From Geobacter sp. UBA698 (GTDB lineage: Bacteria; Desulfobacterota; Desulfuromonadia; Geobacterales; Pseudopelobacteraceae), in assembly GCA_002298925.1 (NCBI GenBank), contig DBMM01000060.1, positions 62,739 to 68,760 on the forward strand: 6,022 nucleotides of DNA. The letters run 5' to 3'. Shown here in pieces: positions 1 to 5,881 of this stretch. The notes beneath the pieces were generated by a model that saw nothing but the letters and a program-made list of their open reading frames with translations, had not been told where the DNA came from and made no database searches. The position numbers and the translations under genes were made by a program. Each line of letters begins with the position of its first letter. Within the stretch, counting starts at the first letter, position 1.

Positions 1-1161
1 CAGCTCGCGCACATTGCCGGGCCAGGAGTAGGCCATGAAAACAGCCTCGGCACCGGCATCCATCCCTTCCACCGGAATGCCGGTATCCCTTTCCAGTTGC
101 CTGAGGATCTTCCCGGTCAGAAGGGCGATGTCGTTCTTCCTCTGGCGCAGCGGCGGGATGGCCAGCTTGAGAACGTTAAGGCGATAAAAGAGGTCATTGC
201 GAAACAGCCCCTGCTCCACCAGCGCCTCCAAGTCCTTGTTGGAGGCGGCGATGATGCGCACATCCACCACTTCCGGCTGCTCCGATCCGACCGGCTCGAT
301 CTCCCGCTCCTGCAGCACCCGCAACAGCTTTACCTGCATCAGCAGCGGCATCTCGCTGACTTCGTCCAGAAAAATCGTGCCCTTGTCGGCCAGGGAGAAC
401 TTGCCTTTCTTCCCCTTTTTCTGGGCTCCGGTGAAAGCGCCTTCCTTGTAGCCGAACAGTTCCGACTCGAAGAGACTCTCCGGAATGGCCGCGCAGTTGA
501 CCTTGACGAAGGGCCCCAGGGCCCGGTTGCTGGCAGTATGAATGGCCTGGGCGAACATCTCCTTGCCGGTGCCGCTTTCCCCCTCCAGCAGCACCGTGGT
601 GTCGGAACGGGCCACCCTGCGCCCCAGCTCCTTGACCTTTTCCAGTTCCTGGCTGGTGCCGACGATGTTGTCGAAGGAGTACTTGGCCCCCAGACGCTTG
701 CTCAGCTCCTTCTTGTAGTACTCAAGCTCGCTCTTGAGGCGCTTGAAGCGGTCGATCATGGCGAACATGTCGTCCACGTCCTGGAACATGACCTTGCCCA
801 CCACCGCCACCACCCGGCCCCCTTCGAAAATCGGGATGCGGCTGCAGACCATCTCGTGACCGCGGATCTTCTGGATCTGGGCGATCTCGGCCACGCCGGT
901 CCGGGCGACGATATGCATGCGGGTATTCTCCACCACCTCGGTGACCTTGCGGCCGACAACATCGTCCATCTTTGCGCCGAGAAAATCGGCGTAGGCCTGG
1001 TTTACCTTGAGGATGACGCCTTCGGCATCGGTGATGATCAGCCCTTCGTAGGCGTTGTCGATGGCGACTTCCAGCATCTTGAGCGCCTTGCCGGATTCGC
1101 TGGCCCGGGCGGCCAGCCCCTGCATCATGCGATGAACCCAGCCGCTGCGATGTATCTTCAT
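1..1161 (-). CDS. PAS domain-containing sigma-54-dependent transcriptional activator (3' end outside window)
   Basis: This is a bacterial enhancer-binding protein that would use ATP hydrolysis to remodel sigma-54 RNA polymerase at its target promoters. 387 residues are visible; the end of the AAA+ domain and the expected C-terminal helix-turn-helix lie beyond position 1. A PAS sensor domain spans about residues 28-130, starting near the VAIDNAYEGLIITD segment. A short charged, probably coiled-coil linker follows at about 132-156. The AAA+ domain starts near residue 163 and contains Walker A GESGTGKE (194-201), the sigma-54 contact loop GAFTGA (241-246), Walker B GTIFLDE (261-267), the arginine-finger region FRNDLFYRLN (319-328) and WPGNVREL at the visible end. 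There is no receiver domain, so the input is probably a ligand or redox cue sensed by PAS, not a phosphorelay. The ATG at 1161 was chosen because AGGAG lies a few bases upstream and PAS begins soon after. Family assignment is near certain; the regulated genes are unknown. Confidence 0.96.
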   Translation of the reverse strand, partial: MKIHRSGWVHRMMQGLAARASESGKALKMLEVAIDNAYEGLIITDAEGVILKVNQAYADFLGAKMDDVVGRKVTEVVENTRMHIVARTGVAEIAQIQKIRGHEMVCSRIPIFEGGRVVAVVGKVMFQDVDDMFAMIDRFKRLKSELEYYKKELSKRLGAKYSFDNIVGTSQELEKVKELGRRVARSDTTVLLEGESGTGKEMFAQAIHTASNRALGPFVKVNCAAIPESLFESELFGYKEGAFTGAQKKGKKGKFSLADKGTIFLDEVSEMPLLMQVKLLRVLQEREIEPVGSEQPEVVDVRIIAASNKDLEALVEQGLFRNDLFYRLNVLKLAIPPLRQRKNDIALLTGKILRQLERDTGIPVEGMDAGAEAVFMAYSWPGNVREL

Positions 1162-1246
1162 CTCTGGCTCCTGATTACGGGCCTGCGCGGCTCGCAGAAC
1201 GTTGGATGCTTTGACAGAAGTGGGCAGTGTAGCAACACGCCCCGCT

Positions 1247-1275
1247 ATTATCTACATATTTTGGACGTCAGGAAA
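1247..1275 (-). promoter_or_regulatory. weak candidate sigma-70-like promoter for the sigma-54 activator gene
   Basis: On the minus strand GATAAT (1252-1247) matches five of six bases of the -10 consensus. It sits 17 bp from TTTCCT (1275-1270), which is a poor -35 box. It lies about 85 bp upstream of the regulator ATG, in the 117-bp gap after the RNase H-like gene. The -10 is reasonable, the -35 is not, so this is only a candidate. Confidence 0.25.
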
Positions 1276-1278
1276 CTG

Positions 1279-1827
1279 CTAGTCGGAAGTCATCTCCAGT
1301 GATGCGGAGGAATCACGCCAGAGGGTTAACGCTTTTCTGACCTCTCTATCCACATACGAAAAAACCCGCTGGACTGTGTCGTGGGAGCCGGTGCGGGAGT
1401 GCCCCGTGACCTTGATCAGCTGAAATCCCAGCCGGTCATACGCCGCGTAAAACGCGCTATAGAGAGCTGCATTTGTCAAGGGTTGTCCCGAGCGTCTGGC
1501 AATGAAATCACTGTCTACCAAACGGGCCCTTCTCCCCAAAAGCCCGGCAACGCACTGGGAATCGATATAAATCCGCAGATTCTCACCAACCGGGCCGGCG
1601 AGTTCATCCTGCAAATCCTCCAAAGCCCACAAGACAGTCTGGACCTCCAGCGTTGTCGATGAAGTCTCCGTAAACCTCCTGATTTTAAGGCGTGCGGACA
1701 CTTCGCCGTGCTGGATGTCGTGGGGCTCGGCCTCCAGGAACGAGACGGGAACAAACAGATAGCCGCCAATGCCCAGCCTAGCCTGTGGATTCAGGCTCAC
1801 ATCCGTAAAAAGAGCAAATCTGTTCAT
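1279..1827 (-). CDS. RNase H-fold protein, probable ribonuclease HI-like nuclease
   Basis: The 182-residue protein has the order of acidic residues expected of the RNase H superfamily, which cleaves the RNA strand of RNA-DNA hybrids with two metal ions. D9 lies in the first beta strand (RFALFTDVSLNP), E61 is in the helix TTLEVQTVLWALEDL, D89 is in LRIYIDSQCVAGLL, H143 is in IKVTGHSR and D160 is in YVDREVRKAL. This mirrors D10, E48, D70, H124 and D134 of E. coli RNase HI. The segment between strand 1 and the E61 helix is longer than in RnhA, and an extra stretch (about 95-125) precedes the AYDRLGFQLIKV strand. There is no hybrid-binding or other accessory domain. The start at 1827 puts strand 1 right at the N-terminus; the ribosome-binding site is weak (AGGTG about 11 nt upstream). 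It is not recognisable as the main housekeeping RnhA, so a specialised or uncharacterised role is likely. Fold is confident, activity inferred. Confidence 0.75.
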   Translation of the reverse strand: MNRFALFTDVSLNPQARLGIGGYLFVPVSFLEAEPHDIQHGEVSARLKIRRFTETSSTTLEVQTVLWALEDLQDELAGPVGENLRIYIDSQCVAGLLGRRARLVDSDFIARRSGQPLTNAALYSAFYAAYDRLGFQLIKVTGHSRTGSHDTVQRVFSYVDREVRKALTLWRDSSASLEMTSD

Positions 1828-1897
1828 AATAATGTGTACACCTGGTTGTTGAATTTAAGCGTCAGAACGGCGACCAACGATTCAACACTAAAAAAAA

Positions 1898-2059
1898 GCA
1901 GTTCAACACAGAGACACTGAGGCACAGAGTTAACATAAGAAATTAAATCAAATGGTTCATGTTATTCTGTATTTGTGGATTCACCTGACAGGTTAATTAT
2001 TCATTTCTTTTTTATTCAATGATTTCTCAGTGCTCTCTGTGTCTCAGTGTTTCAACTGC
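1898..2059. repeat. MITE/REP-like element with 32-34 bp imperfect terminal inverted repeats
   Basis: The left arm (1898-1929) and the reverse complement of the right arm (2026-2059) align over about 32 bp, with roughly four mismatches and two single-base gaps; both outer ends read GCAGTT. Each arm holds three degenerate 8-nt units of the form CACWGAGR (left arm: 1907-1914, 1915-1922, 1923-1930). The interior of about 96 bp is very AT-rich and has no coding potential. The element fills most of the 263-bp gap between the methyltransferase stop (2091) and the RNase H-like start (1827). Transcribed in the direction of the neighbouring genes it could fold into a long hairpin and act as a terminator or mRNA-processing site. 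CACAGAG-rich intergenic repeats of this look are, from memory, common in Geobacter-like genomes; no target-site duplication is evident. Confidence 0.7.
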
Positions 2060-2090
2060 CGTTTAAAGGTTCAATCCGGAAATGTGACCA

Positions 2091-2749
2091 TCAAACAGGA
2101 GGCGCACCTAGCAGCAGGCGGTTTTTGGGAGTGATTTCGCCCGGAATCCGCTGGGTAATGACGCGGTAGCCCGCCTCACGCAGACGGCCGGCCCGGTACA
2201 CATCCTGGGCCAGCGGCCCGTCCAGCCACCCCTGCAGACCGCCCATCTCACCGGCAGCCAGATCGTGACAGCAGGGGAGCACCGCCACCCGCGCCCCGAC
2301 CGCGATGGCCCGTTCCAGGACCAGATCGGTCAGTCCGCCGCAGGCATGCACCGATACGACCAGGTCGCCCGGCAGCAGCGCCACCTGTTCCAGGTCCTGC
2401 TGCACGAACTGCAACCGGCCGGCCAGACGCGGCCAGTCCTCCTCCAGGCAGGCAGCCAGTTTGGCGGCCTGCTCCGGGATGCGCCGGTCAACGGCCAGGG
2501 CCGCCGACGAGCTGTCATCCAGCAGCAGCAGAATGTACGCCAGCAGCCCGTGTCCACAGGCCAGATCAACCACCCTCCCCCCCGGAAGCGGCGCCGCACC
2601 CGTCGTGCCACCTCCCAGGCCTCATACAGTTCCTTGCGGGGCAGACAGCCTGCCCGGCAGACGCTCCGGGCCAGCCGGTCGAAAAGCGTCTCGCCGGGGA
2701 ACTGCGGCAGGAGCCGTTCGGTAAGTCGATTGCGTGATGAACGATCCAT
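2091..2749 (-). pseudogene. class I SAM-dependent methyltransferase, interrupted by a one-base frameshift at a G7 run
   Basis: Two overlapping reading frames together make one methyltransferase of 219 residues if a single G is restored in the seven-G run at 2577-2583. The first frame starts at ATG 2749, with GAGGA five bases upstream, and encodes residues 1-58, including the helix ELYEAWEVARRVRRRF. The second frame continues with RVVDLACGHG and ends at the TGA at 2091-2093. In the restored protein the SAM-binding motif I is DLACGHG (62-68), an acidic motif II residue is D88 (LAVDRR), QQD is at 117-119, HACGG at 135-139 and PCCHD at 159-163. The HACGG and PCCH pair resembles the Methyltransf_32 type of class I enzymes; the substrate is unknown. 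Read without a shift, translation from 2749 gives a 139-residue product that loses the fold after residue 58. The break may be a sequencing error, a true mutation or ribosomal/transcriptional slippage. An in-frame GTG at 2776 is a less likely start. Confidence 0.8.
2576..2582 (-). other. possible -1 slippery heptamer G GGG GGA at the frame break
   Basis: In the upstream reading frame the codons at the break are CGG GGG GGA, so the heptamer fits the X XXY YYZ pattern of -1 frameshift sites. A one-base backward slip leads directly into the AGG GTG GTT frame that carries the methyltransferase motif I. The preceding sequence is GC-rich, but I did not identify a clear stimulatory hairpin or internal Shine-Dalgarno. 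A homopolymer of seven Gs is also a classic place for a sequencing error or a mutational indel. Confidence 0.3.
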
Positions 2750-2804
2750 GTTGTTCCTCACCAGTTCCGCTGCCACTTATCCCCTGTGGCAGAGCGGAGC
2801 CGCG

Positions 2805-2810
2805 ATTATA
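2805..2810 (-). promoter_or_regulatory. candidate -10 box (TATAAT) for the methyltransferase gene
   Basis: A perfect TATAAT reads on the minus strand at 2810-2805, about 55 bp upstream of the methyltransferase ATG at 2749. No good -35 lies at 16-18 bp; the nearest match, TTGCAC, is 24 bp away, which is too far for a standard sigma-70 promoter. It is a plausible start region because the gap to the upstream lipoprotein gene is over 200 bp. Confidence 0.35.
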
Positions 2811-2894
2811 CCGTTATTACCTGCTTATGGATACGTGCAAGGAGTTCGGGAAGGGATAAAGCAAGGCGGGTAGCGCGGTGGGATTCGGAACAGG

Positions 2895-2944
2895 CGGGAC
2901 AGCAGGGACGGGAAGGCACAGGCCGTCACGTCAAAACTGTCCCG
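2895..2944 (-). terminator. nested stem-loop downstream of the lipoprotein gene, possible weak terminator
   Basis: CGGGACAG (2895-2902) pairs perfectly with CTGTCCCG (2937-2944), and inside it GACGG (2907-2911) pairs with CCGTC (2923-2927). The structure begins about 20 bp after the lipoprotein stop codon on the minus strand. It lacks a following run of T on that strand, so it is not a textbook intrinsic terminator; it may simply be mRNA 3'-end structure or chance pairing in GC-rich DNA. Confidence 0.25.
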
Positions 2945-2965
2945 GAGACGTTCCTGTTGCGACTG

Positions 2966-3622
2966 TCAGAAATAGGTGACCTGCAACTGAGGTGCAAGAG
3001 AAGAGCGACTAACACCGGTGGTATCATCAATTTCGATCAGACCGGGTGTTACGATCCCCAGGTCCTCCAGGATCCGCACCTGGAAACTGGGCAGCCCCAA
3101 ACGCTGTACCTCCGTCATCAACGGTGTCACGTCAATCGTTACGTGTCTGCCGACATCTGTCCGAAAAACCGGAAATACGATCGAGGGTGCCAAGGGGGGC
3201 AACTGGGTGCGATCATAATCAGTCGGCACCAAAGTGGGCGGTTGAAAGGAGACAAGATCGATACGGATCGGAACCCTATCCGTAAACTGCTGAAGAACAA
3301 TACTGTCGATGAATATGTCCAGGAATGCCGACGCTATGATGGCGTTTACGGGAACTCCATTAGTACCGGACAGGGGAAAGTCCAGAAACGCCCGAAATTC
3401 CGTCCCGGTGTCCGGATTTATGCCGGCAAACAGACTCTGGGTATTGCCCTGGGTTACGGTAATTGTGGCCGGGTTGGTGGCGGTCTGCTGGATATCACCG
3501 TCATGCAGTTGGTCACTGAGGATTTTGGCGACAAATGTCGGGCGACCGCCGCCGCCATCACCACACCCAGCCAGGGCCAGGACAACAACAGTCATTAGTG
3601 CCGCAAAGAATGTTCTTTTCAT
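2966..3622 (-). CDS. small secreted lipoprotein with a DNRLRE-like beta-rich domain
   Basis: The 218-residue protein starts with MKRTFFAALMTVVVLALAGC, a classic lipoprotein signal with lipobox L17-A18-G19-C20. It should be cut by signal peptidase II and lipid-anchored at C20, followed by a glycine-rich tether. From about residue 45 the mature part is beta-rich and resembles DNRLRE-type domains: FRAFLDFPLS, then ASAFLDIFIDSI, later VTIDVTPLMTEV and a final PQLQVTYF strand. In that family these elements correspond to a jelly-roll-like extracellular domain, often found in larger surface proteins; here it stands alone. There is no C-terminal anchor or catalytic motif. I chose ATG 3622 because AAAGGG sits 8 nt upstream; the in-frame GTG at 3631 overlaps that site. 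A possible promoter lies upstream on the minus strand (TTGAAT, 16 bp, GATACT). Lipoprotein status is strong; the domain call is by pattern and the role is unknown. Confidence 0.82.
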   Translation of the reverse strand: MKRTFFAALMTVVVLALAGCGDGGGGRPTFVAKILSDQLHDGDIQQTATNPATITVTQGNTQSLFAGINPDTGTEFRAFLDFPLSGTNGVPVNAIIASAFLDIFIDSIVLQQFTDRVPIRIDLVSFQPPTLVPTDYDRTQLPPLAPSIVFPVFRTDVGRHVTIDVTPLMTEVQRLGLPSFQVRILEDLGIVTPGLIEIDDTTGVSRSSLAPQLQVTYF

Positions 3623-3723
3623 GGCTTTCACCCTTTATAGTTGTGACATGCAATTTTATTAAGTATCCACCATTTTCAACAGAATTCAAGAGTCAACACG
3701 CGAATATCGGACAGGCAATTATT

Positions 3724-3738
3724 CCATGCGAGGCATGG
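3724..3738 (-). terminator. short perfect hairpin after the LhgO-type gene, weak terminator candidate
   Basis: CCATGC and GCATGG form a perfect 6-bp stem around a 3-nt loop, about 37 nt past the stop codon of the oxidase gene in its direction of transcription. The downstream bases on the minus strand are AATAATT, not a T run, so termination here would be weak at best. Confidence 0.25.
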
Positions 3739-3774
3739 TGAACCGGGCACTACTAGTCACTGAGAAAAAGACAG

Positions 3775-5031
3775 TCATGGGAAGGGAGTTCGACCCGACA
3801 CTGCCGCAGTAGCTGCAACACCAGACTCCAACGCGAAGAGTTCCGCCGCGTGCCCGGCAATGGTCCGGCCGATACTGATGGAGGCCGTCGCAGCCGGCGA
3901 GGGAGCATTGAGGACGTGGATCATGCCGTCGCCATCCAGCAGGCAGAAATCGTCCAGCAAACGCCCCTCGCTGTCGACGGCCTGGGCCCTGACCCCCGCC
4001 CCTCCCCGCCGCACATCATCCCTGTCGAGTTCAGGCACCAGGCGCTTCAGGTCGCGGACGAACAGCCCCTTGCTGAAAGAGCGGCGGTACTCCTGCAGAC
4101 CCACCCGCCAGTAGCGTCGGGCCAGACGACGGAATCCCGCAAACATGAGCATCTCCAGACTGTCCCGCAGTGAGAAGCTGAAGCGCTGGTAACCTTCCCG
4201 CTTGAAGGCCAGCACCGCATTGGGGCCCGCCTCCAGCTTGCCATCGATCATCCTGGTGAAATGCACGCCCAGAAAGGGAAAGGCCGGGTCCGGGACCGGA
4301 TAGATCAGGTTTTTGACCAGACCGCGCCGCAGGGGATCAACCACGTAATACTCTCCTCGGAATGGAATGATGCGCACATCCGTGGCAATGCCGCACAGGC
4401 GGGCCAGGATATCGCTCTGCAGACCGGCGCAATTGATCAGCCATCGACAGGACAGATCACCCTGAGACGTCCCCAGCACGAAGCCCCCCTGCTGTCGGGT
4501 GACCTGCTCGACCCGGCAGCTAGTCAGCACCCGGCCGCCATGGCTGCGGATAACTGCCCCGTAAGCCTCGGTCACCGCCACGTAATCGACGATGCCGGTT
4601 TGCGGCACGAACAGCCCGGCAATGCCGGCCCCGTGGGGCTCGTAATTGCGCACCCCCCGAGCATCGAGCCGTTCCAGTCCCTGCAGGCCGTTCTCCCGGC
4701 CCCGTTGCTCCAGTGCATCCAGGGCCGGGATTTCCGCATCGCTGGTGGCGACAACGATCTTGCCGCAGCGTTCATGGGCTATGCCGTGCTCCCCACAGAA
4801 GTTGTACAGGGAATCGCGCCCGCTGGTACAGGTGCGCGCCTTGAGCGACCCCGGACGGTAGTACAGACCGGAATGGATGACACCGCTGTTATGCCCGGTC
4901 TGGTGCGCTGCCAGGTGGTCCTCCTTCTCAAGGACGGCCACCTCAAGGCCGGGATACCTTTCCAGCAAGGCCATAGCCGTGGCGGTGCCAACCACTCCAC
5001 CGCCGACAACGGCCACATCCACTGCTTGCAT
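3775..5031 (-). CDS. lhgO: L-2-hydroxyglutarate oxidase (FAD-dependent, DAO family)
   Basis: The enzyme oxidises L-2-hydroxyglutarate to 2-oxoglutarate using FAD. In E. coli LhgO (YgaF) electrons go to the membrane quinone pool, and the substrate arises from side reactions or glutarate breakdown. The 418-residue length is close to that of the E. coli protein (about 422). The FAD-binding Rossmann motif GGGVVG is at 10-15 in VAVVGGGVVGTATAMALL, and E35 in VLEKE should bind the ribose. The family block HNSGVIHSGLYYRPGS is at 47-62. Further matches are FVPQTGIVDYVAV, LINCAGLQSD, FRGEYYVV, a GVHFTRMIDG segment followed by EAGPNAVLAFKREGY, and the C-terminal NAPSPAATASISIG. ATG 5031 was chosen because GGAGG lies 4 nt upstream and the Rossmann strand begins at once; the GTG at 5052 has no such site. 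It is a single gene here, not joined to csiD or gab genes. The general family is certain; the exact substrate is inferred from strong motif similarity. Confidence 0.93.
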   Translation of the reverse strand: MQAVDVAVVGGGVVGTATAMALLERYPGLEVAVLEKEDHLAAHQTGHNSGVIHSGLYYRPGSLKARTCTSGRDSLYNFCGEHGIAHERCGKIVVATSDAEIPALDALEQRGRENGLQGLERLDARGVRNYEPHGAGIAGLFVPQTGIVDYVAVTEAYGAVIRSHGGRVLTSCRVEQVTRQQGGFVLGTSQGDLSCRWLINCAGLQSDILARLCGIATDVRIIPFRGEYYVVDPLRRGLVKNLIYPVPDPAFPFLGVHFTRMIDGKLEAGPNAVLAFKREGYQRFSFSLRDSLEMLMFAGFRRLARRYWRVGLQEYRRSFSKGLFVRDLKRLVPELDRDDVRRGGAGVRAQAVDSEGRLLDDFCLLDGDGMIHVLNAPSPAATASISIGRTIAGHAAELFALESGVAATAAVSGRTPFP

Positions 5032-5035
5032 AGCA

Positions 5036-5040
5036 CCTCC
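5036..5040 (-). promoter_or_regulatory. Shine-Dalgarno (GGAGG) that sets the LhgO start
   Basis: GGAGG reads on the minus strand with only 4 nt (TGCT) before the ATG at 5031. It supports this start over the longer in-frame GTG at 5052, which this site would lie downstream of. Confidence 0.7.
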
Positions 5041-5231
5041 GGAAAATTCCACATGGAGAATAATCGTACCCCATTATGCACGAAAGTTGTTCGAATCTGT
5101 TTTCGGTGTAAACTTAATGTGAACTGACATTCAGCTGATCGTTTCGCTTTCAAAGAGAAAGGGGGCAAATAAAGCTTAAATCAGACTCTTATGATCAATA
5201 TATTTCGTATTCCTATCTGTTCAGAATACAC

Positions 5232-5243
5232 TTTTTTAAAAAA
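5232..5243. repeat. perfect 12-bp palindrome TTTTTTAAAAAA just before the transpeptidase start
   Basis: The palindrome lies at -17 to -6 relative to ATG 5249, exactly where a Shine-Dalgarno would be expected, and no G-rich site is present. In mRNA it is only a weak U-A region; A/U-rich unstructured leaders can still support translation. Confidence 0.6.
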
Positions 5244-5248
5244 TTGCC

Positions 5249-5881
5249 ATGAAAAAACTGCTTTTCATATCTGCCTTGAGCTTAATTATTTTTCAATCAT
5301 TGTGCTATTCGTCCATTAAAAGTGTGCCACAAATAACTTCAATCGTTCGCTACGAAATCCTGGTTTACTCCTGCCAACTGAGAATAGTCACAATTGACAA
5401 AGAAAACAGAACGATAGAAGGATTAATTCCTGCCGTAACTCCGAAAAAAGATTCAATGGTTCCTTTCAACATCGAAGTTCCGGTTGCCGCGATTCGCATA
5501 AACCCACCCTGGAAACCAACTCCAACGATGCTTAAAGATCCTGATGAAAGAGTCATGAAACCATTTAAGGGCGGACAAGCCGGCAACCCCCTTGGTGTAG
5601 TGGCAATTTATCCCCTGCTTAAGAATCCAAAATTCAGATACATCAGACTCCATGAAGCAGTGGAAATGCCGCAAAGAACACTTACCATGGATGATAACGG
5701 CAATCTGCGCGGATATCGGGAGTCGAATGGATGCGTGGCAATTCAAATAAATGAATTAAAAAAAATGGTGTCACGATTGACCGGACTGGAAGAGCATGAA
5801 ATTGACCGGCTGATTTTATCCCAAAAGACCAGACGGCTGCCCGTAAAACATCCCGCAACCATCATATTTTTGAAGGAATAA
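5249..5881 (+). CDS. exported L,D-transpeptidase (YkuD)-like protein with a variant SNGC active site
   Basis: The 210-residue protein begins with a signal peptide (MKKLLFISALSLIIFQSLCYSS, about residues 1-22; no proper lipobox), so it should act outside the inner membrane on peptidoglycan. Elements of the YkuD fold follow in order: strands in LRIVTIDKENRTIEG (44-58), then INPPWKPTPTML (84-95), GNPLGVVAIYPL (112-123), H135 in YIRLHEA, and SNGC (159-162) in ESNGCVAIQINELKKMV. L,D-transpeptidases typically read NPPW..P, NPLG, HG and S-H-G-C, with the Cys as nucleophile; here Asn160 replaces the usual His, while C162 and H135 remain. There is no LysM or PG-binding domain. The gene is more AT-rich than its neighbours (37% GC by count over 5401-5460), and no Shine-Dalgarno precedes ATG 5249. 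It stands alone and divergent from lhgO, so acquisition by transfer is plausible. Family call fairly good; catalytic activity uncertain. Confidence 0.72.
   Translation: MKKLLFISALSLIIFQSLCYSSIKSVPQITSIVRYEILVYSCQLRIVTIDKENRTIEGLIPAVTPKKDSMVPFNIEVPVAAIRINPPWKPTPTMLKDPDERVMKPFKGGQAGNPLGVVAIYPLLKNPKFRYIRLHEAVEMPQRTLTMDDNGNLRGYRESNGCVAIQINELKKMVSRLTGLEEHEIDRLILSQKTRRLPVKHPATIIFLKE

Larger units (their letters stand above)
5032..5248. promoter_or_regulatory. AT-rich divergent intergenic region between lhgO and the L,D-transpeptidase-like gene
   Basis: This 217-bp region must hold the promoters for two divergent genes. No complete strong promoter is visible. For the rightward gene, TATATT (5199-5204) is a fair -10, but its -35 (TTAAAT, 17 bp upstream) is weak. 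For the leftward gene, CATAAT lies on the minus strand a little upstream of the start, also without a clear -35. A small interrupted palindrome AATGT-6-ACATT (5116-5131) overlaps CTGA-3-TCAG (5124-5134) and could be an operator, but such short repeats often arise by chance. Confidence 0.35.

Noticed and set aside
1211..1216. Perfect TTGACA on the plus strand
   Set aside because: No -10 box lies at 16-18 bp (AACACG at 17) and no plus-strand gene follows it.
1162..1278. Search for a sigma-54 (-24/-12) promoter before the regulator, for autoregulation
   Set aside because: No GG-N10-GC arrangement resembling TGGCAC-N5-TTGC was seen on the minus strand here.
97..1302. Long plus-strand open frame of 401 codons
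   Set aside because: It is antisense to the sigma-54 activator, whose motifs are unmistakable; the translated sequence is His/Leu-rich low-complexity typical of the reverse frame of GC-rich genes.
1907..1930. Tandem 8-nt units as a possible CRISPR or iteron array
   Set aside because: Only three degenerate contiguous copies with no spacers and no rep or cas gene; better explained as the arm of the inverted-repeat element.
2786..3598. Plus-strand open frame of 270 codons
   Set aside because: It covers the lipoprotein gene in antisense; the minus-strand product has a clear lipobox and beta-domain pattern.
4261..5127. Plus-strand open frame of 288 codons
   Set aside because: It lies antisense to the LhgO-type gene and has no recognisable domain or ribosome-binding site.
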